5,963 nucleotides of DNA from Elusimicrobiota bacterium (GTDB lineage: Bacteria > CAYTYR01 > UBA6262 > DAOVJB01), in NCBI GenBank assembly GCA_030673425.1, contig DAOVJB010000084.1:1-5963 (forward strand), given 5' to 3'. This document shows, one piece after another, positions 1 to 5,963 of this stretch (position 1 is the first letter of the stretch; every line of letters begins with the position of its first letter). The notes below the pieces were generated by a model that was not told the DNA's origin, did no database searches, and worked only from the letters and a program-made list of their open reading frames with translations. A program made the position numbers and the translations under genes.

Positions 1-62
1 CCAATGGTATCTGTCTCATTATAAGCGGGAATAATGACTAATATCTTCTTATCTGTCTTCAT
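1..62 (-). CDS. Family-2 glycosyltransferase, N-terminal fragment (cut by left edge)
   Basis: Only the first 20 codons are inside the window. They read M-K-T-D-K-K and then ILVIIPAYNETDTI, the first beta strand and nucleotide-binding entry (IPAYNE) of GT-A fold family-2 glycosyltransferases. A start in exactly this form, a few lysines followed by a hydrophobic strand and PAYNE, is common in polyprenyl-phosphate sugar synthases of the DPM1/ArnC/GtrB type, but also in other GT2 enzymes, so the subclass is a guess. The start is well fixed: an in-frame TAA lies at 66-68 and a GAGG Shine-Dalgarno sits 9 nt upstream of the ATG. It follows the membrane glycosyltransferase gene after a 46-nt spacer on the same strand. 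If it is a polyprenyl-phosphate sugar synthase, it could supply the lipid-linked donor which that neighbour would use. Confidence 0.85.
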   Translation of the reverse strand, partial: MKTDKKILVIIPAYNETDTI

Positions 63-108
63 TTCTTAACGCCTCTAAGACAAAAAATCTCCAAATTCCC
101 CTCAATCC
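63..108 (-). other. 46-nt intergenic spacer, the only sizeable gap in the operon
   Basis: This is the longest non-coding stretch in the window. On the minus strand it carries a G-rich, then T-rich segment and the GAGG site of the next gene. I see no stable GC-rich hairpin followed by a T-run, so no intrinsic terminator, and no convincing -35/-10 pair. Read-through into the left-edge gene is the simplest view. Confidence 0.55.
72..75 (-). promoter_or_regulatory. Ribosome binding site for the left-edge GT2 gene
   Basis: The minus strand reads TTAGAGGCG here, giving a GAGG core 9 nt before the ATG at 60-62. With the in-frame stop at 66-68 it fixes that start. The GAGG lies in the 7-nt loop of a weak 5-bp inverted repeat (TCTTA/TAAGA), probably too AT-rich to matter. 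Confidence 0.6.
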
Positions 109-1659
109 TCATCGTTCGCTTTCCCCTTTTAGATTTCCATTTAGCTTATGTACTTTCCATATGCTCATATCTTTATTATCAAATACTAATTTAACAAAAA
201 ATAACTTAGGTAATCTTTCTATAAATGACTTTGGATACCCACCAAAATGTTGAACCTTTGAATCGTCATAAATTCGCGCCTTTTTTACAGCTATGTAATC
301 GACGTCGTTAGATTTAAGTAAATCCCTTACCTTGTCCTCATCTTTGTTCCAAAAAAGATTCCATAGTGCCGCGCTGAGGTTTCCTGCCCATGCAAATCGC
401 CGATTTGTCGCATCGAGTATTACATATTCAGGATATATAATCAGAGCATCAGGAACTGTGTCGTCTCTTAAATAAGCGAAGCCTTCTTTAATTCCTTTCG
501 GGATTTGTCTTTTTGCTCTTACATATAAAACAGCGCTGGTGAATTGCAATAAGCATAAGAAGATGAGTAGGATCTTTAACCATTTTATGTTCCAATATTT
601 TACAATTACTTTAGATGATAAAATAGCAAGTAAAGGCATTATAGGCAAGAGATATCTTATATCTGAAGCAGGATGAAACATGTAACAGAAAAACAGGAAA
701 TAACATATAACAGGCACCCATAATATCAGGTCTTTTTTCTCGTATATCTTGAATAGTACATATATCACCAACGCGATTAATAATCCAAAACCAAAATATT
801 TAACTATATCCACAGGATTGAATAAAGATGAATTTAAATACTCATTAGTCCTGATTGTCCAATGGGGAGATATAAATCTATATTTTATACCTTCGAAAGT
901 TCCGACACTTGGCATCGATACTTTTCTGCCATCTCCTAACACTGCTACTGTTGCTTTTAGATTGTTCTCTCGCCACAAAAAATCAGGCAATACAAATAAA
1001 CAAGCAGGAACAAAAAAGTAGAGAAGATTTTTGAACTTTTCCCTAAAGTTAGTTTCCGTTTGATAAAGTATCAGGAAAAAAAAGGCCGGGATAAAAAAGC
1101 AAGTATTCCTTTTTGTAAGATACATTAGTCCCAGGATTATTCCCGACCACAGAAATTTTCTTTTAACTATTAACAATAGACACAATATACTTAAACAGAT
1201 GGCAGGAACATCTACGTAAAATAATACGCTAAAGGCAATGACTACAGGAACAGTTGCAATAATTAAAGCAGAATACAGCCCTTGCTTTTGTCCATAAAGC
1301 TCTTTTCCTAATAAATATGTAAATAATATCAACAGGGCATAGTAAATAGTATGGTAGAATTGCGCAATTGGAAAAGATATCTTACCAGATAATCTCCAAA
1401 GTAACGCCAATAACATATGCCAGAGAGGCCCAGAATTATAATAACCGCCCGGAGGATATCCATCATCATATAAAGGGTCAATAGCTACACGACTACCAGC
1501 ATTAAAGATGTCTTTGGCAAAGCGGTAGTGAAACACCTCATCTCCTAAAGAGAGTACAGAAGTGAGACCTGCAATTAATACTAATAAAGAACTACATAAA
1601 ATAAGTAAGAACAACTTTTTATTAAACACTCTTTCCCCTTTTTTTAATTCCAATCTCAC
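109..1659 (-). CDS. Polytopic membrane glycosyltransferase, GT39/ArnT/PMT-like
   Basis: A 516-residue integral membrane protein, close in size to ArnT-type enzymes (about 550). Family members transfer a sugar from a polyprenyl-phosphate donor to a lipid or protein on the outer face of the cytoplasmic membrane. Roughly 11-12 hydrophobic segments are visible (about 15-36, 76-92, 100-118, 124-147, 150-165, 168-198, 212-228, 284-304, 309-327, 336-350, 357-380), then a soluble C-terminal part from about 381. The acidic pair D40-E41 in the first external loop (LGDEVFHY) matches the catalytic acidic position of GT-C enzymes. NSGPLW (75-80), FYVDVPA (147-153) and SDIRYLLPIMP (332-342) match the PMT_2-type pattern. 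The annotated start is GTG at 1657-1659, overlapping the upstream stop as GTGA. A second in-frame GTG at 1627-1629 (residue 11) has a better ribosome site and may be the true start. Donor and acceptor are unknown. Confidence 0.85.
   Translation of the reverse strand: MRLELKKGERVFNKKLFLLILCSSLLVLIAGLTSVLSLGDEVFHYRFAKDIFNAGSRVAIDPLYDDGYPPGGYYNSGPLWHMLLALLWRLSGKISFPIAQFYHTIYYALLILFTYLLGKELYGQKQGLYSALIIATVPVVIAFSVLFYVDVPAICLSILCLLLIVKRKFLWSGIILGLMYLTKRNTCFFIPAFFFLILYQTETNFREKFKNLLYFFVPACLFVLPDFLWRENNLKATVAVLGDGRKVSMPSVGTFEGIKYRFISPHWTIRTNEYLNSSLFNPVDIVKYFGFGLLIALVIYVLFKIYEKKDLILWVPVICYFLFFCYMFHPASDIRYLLPIMPLLAILSSKVIVKYWNIKWLKILLIFLCLLQFTSAVLYVRAKRQIPKGIKEGFAYLRDDTVPDALIIYPEYVILDATNRRFAWAGNLSAALWNLFWNKDEDKVRDLLKSNDVDYIAVKKARIYDDSKVQHFGGYPKSFIERLPKLFFVKLVFDNKDMSIWKVHKLNGNLKGESER
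1635..1640 (-). promoter_or_regulatory. Possible ribosome binding site for an internal GTG start
   Basis: The minus strand reads AAGGGGAAAGA directly before a GTG at 1627-1629, a reasonable Shine-Dalgarno 5-7 nt upstream. The outer GTG at 1657-1659 has only an AGG 14 nt upstream. This favours the shorter membrane protein (506 residues), unless the outer GTG is used by coupled re-initiation through its GTGA overlap. Confidence 0.4.
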
Positions 1660-3032
1660 CTTTTTTGTCGAAACCTATTGAAGTACTCATTCAAAAGCCC
1701 TATAGCCGTCTTTGGCAAATCTATTAAATATGGATGCGTTATGATTCCTATAATATTTTTAAAGAAGCGTAAACGATAGAATTTCTTAAAAAGTTTTATA
1801 ATTTCTTGACGACTCAAAGTTTCTGAGACTATGACTGCATGTCTGTAATTATTCTGAAAATTTACATCCAATTTTGACCATTGCATGTCTTCTGAAACTA
1901 ATCCTCTTGATTTTGCATACTCCCAAATAGGTGTTCCAGGATAAGGAGTTAACACATAAACATCAGTCAAATTGATTGGAATGTTTTTTATAAATTTATA
2001 GGTCTCTAAGATATCATCTCTTGTTTCCTGAGGGCATCCGATGATAAAGGAGCCATTACAGGCTAAACCATGTCGCTTTATAGTTCTGACAGCATTGATA
2101 TTTTGCTCTAATGTTACGGCGGGTTTTAAGTATTCCAGAGTACGCTCGCAACCGGACTCCAGTCCTAAATTTACTGAAAGCACATTCATCTGTTTTAGTA
2201 ACTGAACTACCTCATCATTGACAAGATTGGCTCGAGCGTTGCAGGTGAAATGTATCTTTTTTAGTTTTTTATCCTTCTTTAACAGAGATGAAATCTCAAT
2301 CAGTCTCCTACGATTAGCAATAAAGAGGTCATCATAGAAACTAATAAGCTTTACGTTATATTTATCTACTAATTCTCTAATTTCTTTTAAGACATATTCG
2401 GCGCTGAAAAATCTAACATTAGGCCAAAATCTTGTGGAAGCACAAAATACGCATTTATAAGGGCAACCCCGAGAAGTAAACATATAAGTATGTTTATCAA
2501 TCCTTAGAAGGTCTCTTGCTGGTATAGGGACGGAATCTATGACCTTTATTGCTGGTCTGGGTTCAGTAAATTGAATAGTATCTTTGTCTCTAAAAATAAC
2601 TCCCTTAATTTTACTTAGGTCTTCAGATGAAAAACTCTTTTTTCTTAAAAACATTTCCATAAGTTCAACTACAGTTTCTTCTCCTTCACCTATAACTCCA
2701 GCATTAAAGTCAGAATTTAAACTATAAGGCATCATGCTTATGTGAATACCACCAATGATAACTGGAATTTGATGTTGTTGTTTTATAAAATTCGCATAGT
2801 TTTTCGCAATATCGAAATTCTGTGTTACTGAACTAATAAATATAATATCTGGTCTAAACTGTTTAACTTCTTTCTGAACCGCTCTGTCTATAATACGGAA
2901 TCTGAAAGAATCCTTTCTGAAGTGTTTCATTAATGCACTGGCTAAATAACCAAGTCCTAAGGGAGGGTGACGTTGTTCTACCTCAACAGTAGAATGAATT
3001 GCATTTATGAGTAAGACTCTAGTTCTCGTCAT
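1656..3032 (-). CDS. B12-binding-domain radical SAM enzyme, substrate unknown
   Basis: A 458-residue protein with the two-domain layout of class B (cobalamin-binding) radical SAM enzymes. The N-terminal Rossmann-like domain (about 1-165) has HPPLGLGYLASAL (22-34), PDIIFISSV (61-69), GGIHISMMP (94-102) and GVIGEGEET (112-120). I see no DxHxxG motif, so any cobalamin would lack a lower histidine ligand, as in many of this class. The radical SAM core (about 180-385) carries the 4Fe-4S motif CPYKCVFC (C190, C194, C197), a FYDD segment (232-235), GLESG (290-294) and the late-barrel TPYPGTPIW (362-370). A basic C-terminal helical tail runs to 458. Characterised relatives methylate unreactive carbons or perform cyclisations. 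The ATG overlaps the preceding stop as ATGA and has AAAAGG 8 nt upstream. Placement among sugar genes suggests glycan or lipid tailoring; the exact reaction cannot be told. Confidence 0.88.
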   Translation of the reverse strand: MTRTRVLLINAIHSTVEVEQRHPPLGLGYLASALMKHFRKDSFRFRIIDRAVQKEVKQFRPDIIFISSVTQNFDIAKNYANFIKQQHQIPVIIGGIHISMMPYSLNSDFNAGVIGEGEETVVELMEMFLRKKSFSSEDLSKIKGVIFRDKDTIQFTEPRPAIKVIDSVPIPARDLLRIDKHTYMFTSRGCPYKCVFCASTRFWPNVRFFSAEYVLKEIRELVDKYNVKLISFYDDLFIANRRRLIEISSLLKKDKKLKKIHFTCNARANLVNDEVVQLLKQMNVLSVNLGLESGCERTLEYLKPAVTLEQNINAVRTIKRHGLACNGSFIIGCPQETRDDILETYKFIKNIPINLTDVYVLTPYPGTPIWEYAKSRGLVSEDMQWSKLDVNFQNNYRHAVIVSETLSRQEIIKLFKKFYRLRFFKNIIGIITHPYLIDLPKTAIGLLNEYFNRFRQKR

Positions 3033-3988
3033 TTGAGTTGCCTTTTGGCATAAACTGTAACTATGGCCCCCCTTTTTATTAAACTTTCAAAAAACGCAAA
3101 AGGAGGTAGAATCAATGTCCAAAATATCCAAAGTAGCCTTTTTAAAACAGGATTACCCCTTTTTTCTTCTTCCGCCCAGGCCCTTTGGGGGTCAAGATTA
3201 GGGAATAGCGTAATGACTAATGTTGGTGGATGCCACCAATTATTAAAATGATCTATGTTTATAATTACGAATTTTTCTTTTGTTAAGATTTTCTTTAACA
3301 AACGGACGTTAAAATAATACAAATCCCTGGGGACATCTACTGCTGCCCATCTTTTTTTAAATAATTTAAACTGGATACAATCTATATTGGGAACCTGAAT
3401 AGCAACAATCCCGTCTTCTTTTAATATTCTGTGCAATTCCTCGATAATTTTTTGTGGATTGTGAGTGTGTTCTAATACATTGTGAAGTGTAATGATATCA
3501 AAAAAAGAATCGGGGTAATTTGCTTCAAACAAATCTCCTTGTTTCACATTTAATCCAAGATGCCCTCTTGCATATTCTGCGGATTGGGAGATCTCTACAC
3601 CATAGGTATCAAAGCCTAATCGTCTAAAAATATCCAGTCTATCACCTGACCCACAACCAACATCTAATAACTTTCCTTTTTTCCTTTTGGCTACCTTAAC
3701 AACCTTTGAAGTTTCATAACTTAATAAATGATATCTGTATATCTTTTCTAATCTTCTTATTACCTTAGTAATTTTAGATTTTGCCGTTAGTGTTTCTTTC
3801 CAGGAATATGTATCGGGATAAAATTTGACAATTTCATCTTCTGAAGGCCTGGGATTAGCGTAAATCAATCCACAATTTTGACATTGAACAACTCTAAAAT
3901 CACAGTCAGACAAACCAAACTTATCCTTTTTAGAAAATAATAGCTTTGTATCGTTATTATTGCAAAAATTACATTTTACATATTCCAT
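3029..3988 (-). CDS. Class I SAM-dependent methyltransferase with N-terminal zinc ribbon
   Basis: A 319-residue protein. The N-terminus has two CxxC pairs (C6/C9 and C36/C39, the second in CQNCGLIYANPRP), a small zinc-ribbon module typical of a methyltransferase group found in sugar and lipid clusters. A helical linker (about 65-100) leads to a Methyltransf_11/23-type Rossmann fold: SAM motif I LLDVGCGSGD (107-116), acidic residue E132 after the second strand, GDLF (151-154), and NVLEH (170-174) before the motif III region. Near the C-terminus, about 284-300 is strongly hydrophobic (LLWIFWTLILPPFAFF), suggesting membrane association. Family members commonly have a PRHLYYF-like segment; here it is PRDLYYF (220-226), with Asp in place of His. 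The start follows the aminotransferase stop after 6 nt with only a weak Shine-Dalgarno, so translation is probably coupled. Likely role: O-, N- or C-methylation of a sugar or lipid; substrate unknown. Confidence 0.87.
   Translation of the reverse strand: MEYVKCNFCNNNDTKLLFSKKDKFGLSDCDFRVVQCQNCGLIYANPRPSEDEIVKFYPDTYSWKETLTAKSKITKVIRRLEKIYRYHLLSYETSKVVKVAKRKKGKLLDVGCGSGDRLDIFRRLGFDTYGVEISQSAEYARGHLGLNVKQGDLFEANYPDSFFDIITLHNVLEHTHNPQKIIEELHRILKEDGIVAIQVPNIDCIQFKLFKKRWAAVDVPRDLYYFNVRLLKKILTKEKFVIINIDHFNNWWHPPTLVITLFPNLDPQRAWAEEEKRGNPVLKRLLWIFWTLILPPFAFFESLIKRGAIVTVYAKRQLK
3041..3046 (-). promoter_or_regulatory. Ribosome binding site for the radical SAM gene
   Basis: AAAAGG on the minus strand lies 8 nt before the ATG at 3030-3032, inside the 3' end of the methyltransferase gene. 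It supports the ATGA-overlapping start. Confidence 0.55.
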
Positions 3989-3994
3989 ATATCT

Positions 3995-5104
3995 CTATTC
4001 TTTAAACCTCCTCACCCTTTCTACAATCATATCTACCTCAGAATCTGTTAAATCCGGAAATAAAGGCAAGGTCAACAATTTCGTCCATACCTCTTCACAA
4101 ACGGGTGTTTCACCTCGGCAATTCTTATACATCTGGTAATGATTATTAGGTATATAGTGGACGCCGGTAGAAATTCCTTTTTCCTGAAGGTAAATATTTA
4201 GCCTATCCCTTTCTTTGGCCTTAATAACATAATTATGACAAGCGCTTTTGGCATAACTCTTAACCATTGGTGTTTCTATCCAATCTAAATCAGCAAATCC
4301 TTTATTATACTTTTCGATTATCTCCCCTCTTCTATCGTTCATCCTATCAAGTTTTTTAAGCTGTACTAATCCGAGAGCAGCGGTTATATCATTCATATGG
4401 CATTTATAGCCAACTTCTTCTACACTATAATACCAGGAATATTTTCTATCTTTCTCTTCTCTTGCCCAGGTATCCTTTGATATACCCAGCCATCTCAGTT
4501 TCAATAACCTGCTATAAATCTCTGGGTCATTTGTGGTAATCATACCTCCATCGGCAGTTGCTAAATTCTTAACGGCATGGAAGCTAAAGCAGGCGATGTC
4601 GCCCAAAGAACCTATCTTCTGACCTTTATATTCCCCGCCACAACCATGAGCAGCATCTTCAATTACAACCAAATTATGTTTCTTAGCTATCTCATTGATA
4701 AGGTCCATATCGCAGGGATGACCACCGTAATGGACAGCAACAATTGCCCCCGTCCTATCAGTAATCAATTTCTTTATCTCATCAGGATTAATATTTAATG
4801 TGTCTGGATATATATCAGCAAAGACAGGAATCCCATTATTATAAACGATAGCATGATTAGTAGATATAAAGGTTAGTGGTGTTGTAATTACCTCATAACC
4901 TTCTACACGCATCACTTTCATAGCAAGATGTAGCGCTGCTGTGCAGGAATTTGTAGCAACTGCGTATTTGACCCCAATATACTCAGCAAACTTCTTTTCA
5001 AACTCTTTCGTTTTTGGACCTAAACCGATCCAGCCCGTCTCGAAAGGTTCCTTTAAGGCCTCTAATTCCTCTTTTCCGTAAGATGGTTTAAAGACAGGTA
5101 TCAT
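3995..5104 (-). CDS. DegT/DnrJ/EryC1-family PLP-dependent sugar aminotransferase (ArnB/PseC-like)
   Basis: A complete 369-residue protein, the normal length for the family (ArnB is about 380). It should convert a nucleotide-linked keto sugar to the amino sugar in the cytoplasm, usually with glutamate as amino donor. The N-terminal segment has GWIGLGPKTKEFEKKFAEY (24-42) and the cofactor-phosphate region ATNSCTAALHLA (50-61). VVIEDAAH (146-153) supplies D150, which contacts the pyridine nitrogen, and SFHAVKN (174-180) contains the Schiff-base lysine K179. MNDITAALGLVQLKKLDRMNDRR (237-259, quoted in part), STGVHYIP (312-319) and LPLFPDLT (346-353) are family signatures; the SFHAVKN and LPLFPD forms are close to ArnB as I remember it. 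No active-site residue looks missing. The ATG has AAGGA 8 nt upstream, overlapping the stop of the preceding gene. Which sugar is aminated is open: 4-amino-arabinose, perosamine, viosamine and bacillosamine-type products all come from this family. Confidence 0.93.
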   Translation of the reverse strand: MIPVFKPSYGKEELEALKEPFETGWIGLGPKTKEFEKKFAEYIGVKYAVATNSCTAALHLAMKVMRVEGYEVITTPLTFISTNHAIVYNNGIPVFADIYPDTLNINPDEIKKLITDRTGAIVAVHYGGHPCDMDLINEIAKKHNLVVIEDAAHGCGGEYKGQKIGSLGDIACFSFHAVKNLATADGGMITTNDPEIYSRLLKLRWLGISKDTWAREEKDRKYSWYYSVEEVGYKCHMNDITAALGLVQLKKLDRMNDRRGEIIEKYNKGFADLDWIETPMVKSYAKSACHNYVIKAKERDRLNIYLQEKGISTGVHYIPNNHYQMYKNCRGETPVCEEVWTKLLTLPLFPDLTDSEVDMIVERVRRFKE

Positions 5105-5112
5105 CTATATCG

Positions 5113-5117
5113 TCCTT
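5113..5117 (-). promoter_or_regulatory. Ribosome binding site for the aminotransferase gene
   Basis: AAGGA lies 8 nt before the ATG at 5102-5104 and overlaps the TAA stop of the upstream glycosyltransferase (TAAGGA), an arrangement typical of coupled translation. Confidence 0.7.
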
Positions 5118-5963
5118 ATTCTTTCAGGGCTATCTTTCTTGCACCAATACCAAATCTCTTTAATAATGTATAAAGCTCCCTGTTGGATATCCTTTTTTTC
5201 TTCATAATCTCTCTTCTCTTTTTGAGCATTTTAGGCAGACCTAAAAGAGCTGAGATATTTGCTTTTATTAATATTTTTATAAGTTCAAATTTATTCGCCT
5301 CTTTCGTAAATTTCCCTGCAGCTCCTTTTCCGGTTAAAGCACCTAAAGCCTGATAGAAATATCTTAAAATTGTGTAAAATATCCCCAAAATTAAAAAAGA
5401 AACAGGGAAACTTTTAACTGCAACCCAGATTCTATTTCGCTCAACTAAAAATGCTTTAAAAGATGAATAACTACTGGAGCTGGCAGAATGAAGATGGTGC
5501 ACAACCGCTTCAGGATTATATATACATTTCCAACCAGCCAGTTGTGCTCTCCAGCCCATATCCGTTTCATCGGCATAGGCAAAAAAATCTTCATCATAAA
5601 TTTCATTAGTTAATCCAATATCTTCTAACATTTCTTTTCTATATAGACAGGCGCAATCGCTGGCAAAAAATACTTCTTCTTCTTCATTGAAGTTATCACC
5701 GCTCTCAAGACGTCCCCTTCCTATGGATAATCCATCTAAACATACAACAATACCTGCGACATCAACTAAATTACTTTCATGTTCTAATAGTATCTTAGAA
5801 GCACAGGCGCCAAATTTTTCGTCTTTATCAATACTTTTTTTTAATTCCCCGATACATTTTGGCTCTAATCTCGTATCATTGTTTAACATCATAATGTATT
5901 TGCCTCGGGCTGCCCTTATACCTGTGTTATTCGCTGCTCCGAATCCGAGGTTCTTGCTATGCC
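5116..5963 (-). CDS. Family-2 glycosyltransferase, rhamnosyltransferase-like (5' end cut by right edge)
   Basis: The frame is open to the window edge and 281 codons are visible. The ATG at 5890-5892 is internal: upstream codons read NLGFGAANNTGIRAARGKYI, the conserved strand of GT2 enzymes just before the DxD-like site. Roughly the first 70 residues (the PVYN-type start) are therefore outside. Numbering from the internal Met, LNNDT (3-7) is the metal/nucleotide site and FFASDCACLYRKEMLEDIG (75-93) the acceptor-side segment. EDFFAYADETDMGWRAQLAG (101-120) contains the catalytic acidic E-x-D motif, followed by GWKCIYNPEAVVHH (120-133). A hydrophobic stretch at about 162-185 and a basic tail suggest membrane attachment. 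The pattern is that of the RfbF/WbbL-like rhamnosyltransferase group, acting on a lipid-linked glycan at the cytoplasmic face. The sugar specificity is inferred only. The aminotransferase follows after 11 nt. Confidence 0.9.
   Translation of the reverse strand, partial: HSKNLGFGAANNTGIRAARGKYIMMLNNDTRLEPKCIGELKKSIDKDEKFGACASKILLEHESNLVDVAGIVVCLDGLSIGRGRLESGDNFNEEEEVFFASDCACLYRKEMLEDIGLTNEIYDEDFFAYADETDMGWRAQLAGWKCIYNPEAVVHHLHSASSSSYSSFKAFLVERNRIWVAVKSFPVSFLILGIFYTILRYFYQALGALTGKGAAGKFTKEANKFELIKILIKANISALLGLPKMLKKRREIMKKKRISNRELYTLLKRFGIGARKIALKE

Noticed and set aside
63-80. TCTTA/TAAGA inverted repeat around the ribosome site of the left-edge gene, considered as a regulatory hairpin or terminator
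   Set aside because: The stem is only 5 bp and nearly all A-T, with no T-run in the right place. Such repeats arise easily by chance in AT-rich DNA.
749-1021. Plus-strand open frame of 90 codons
   Set aside because: It lies wholly antisense to the membrane glycosyltransferase, has no recognisable domain or membrane pattern of its own, and no clear ribosome site was seen. It is best explained as a shadow frame.
3067-3077. Run reading A5G6 on the minus strand, a possible slippery site in the methyltransferase
   Set aside because: The zero frame continues normally to a stop that overlaps the next start, and no stimulatory hairpin was seen. Programmed frameshifting is not supported.
3063-3251. 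Plus-strand open frame of 62 codons
   Set aside because: It is antisense to the C-terminal part of the methyltransferase, with composition set by the opposite strand's hydrophobic codons and no sign of a real gene.
4577-4798. Plus-strand open frame of 73 codons
   Set aside because: It is antisense to the most conserved part of the aminotransferase (the PLP lysine and aspartate region), so its openness follows from that gene's codons.
1-5963. Search for a defence system, CRISPR array, mobile element, RNA gene or other novel system
   Set aside because: By eye I found no spaced direct repeats, transposase, integrase, tRNA-like clover or long inverted repeats. The window is almost fully covered by glycan biosynthesis genes.

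Overview
The window is a single-direction bacterial gene block. Every gene I can support lies on the minus strand, so transcription runs from the right edge to the left edge. The DNA is AT-rich (about mid-30s % GC by eye), with frequent ATA and AGA codons and short Shine-Dalgarno sequences (AAGGA, GAGG, AAGG). This fits many Gram-negative-like or candidate-phylum bacteria; I cannot name the organism. The content is that of a surface-glycan (LPS, capsule or glycolipid) biosynthesis cluster.

In transcription order the genes are: (1) a family-2 glycosyltransferase cut by the right edge (5116-5963); (2) a complete ArnB/PseC-like DegT-family sugar aminotransferase (3995-5104); (3) a zinc-ribbon SAM methyltransferase (3029-3988); (4) a B12-binding-type radical SAM enzyme (1656-3032); (5) a polytopic membrane glycosyltransferase of the GT39/ArnT/PMT type (109-1659); and (6) the first 20 codons of a second family-2 glycosyltransferase, cut by the left edge (1-62). 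The junctions are tight: 11 nt, 6 nt, a 4-nt ATGA overlap, a 4-nt GTGA overlap, then a 46-nt spacer. There is no room for internal promoters in conventional spacers and I see no terminator, so these are most simply one operon whose promoter lies beyond the right edge.

Inferred joint role: the aminotransferase makes a nucleotide-linked amino sugar. The two GT2 enzymes transfer sugars at the cytoplasmic face, and the left one has an N-terminus of the kind seen in polyprenyl-phosphate sugar synthases. The GT39-type protein then uses a polyprenyl-phosphate sugar on the outer face of the membrane. Aminotransferase, GT2 and membrane GT together resemble the ArnB-ArnC-ArnT logic of lipid A modification. 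The two SAM-dependent enzymes between them suggest methylation or another tailoring step of the sugar or lipid. The substrates are not readable from sequence. No RNA genes, mobile elements, CRISPR arrays or long repeats were seen, and no stretch over 50 bases lacks a gene.
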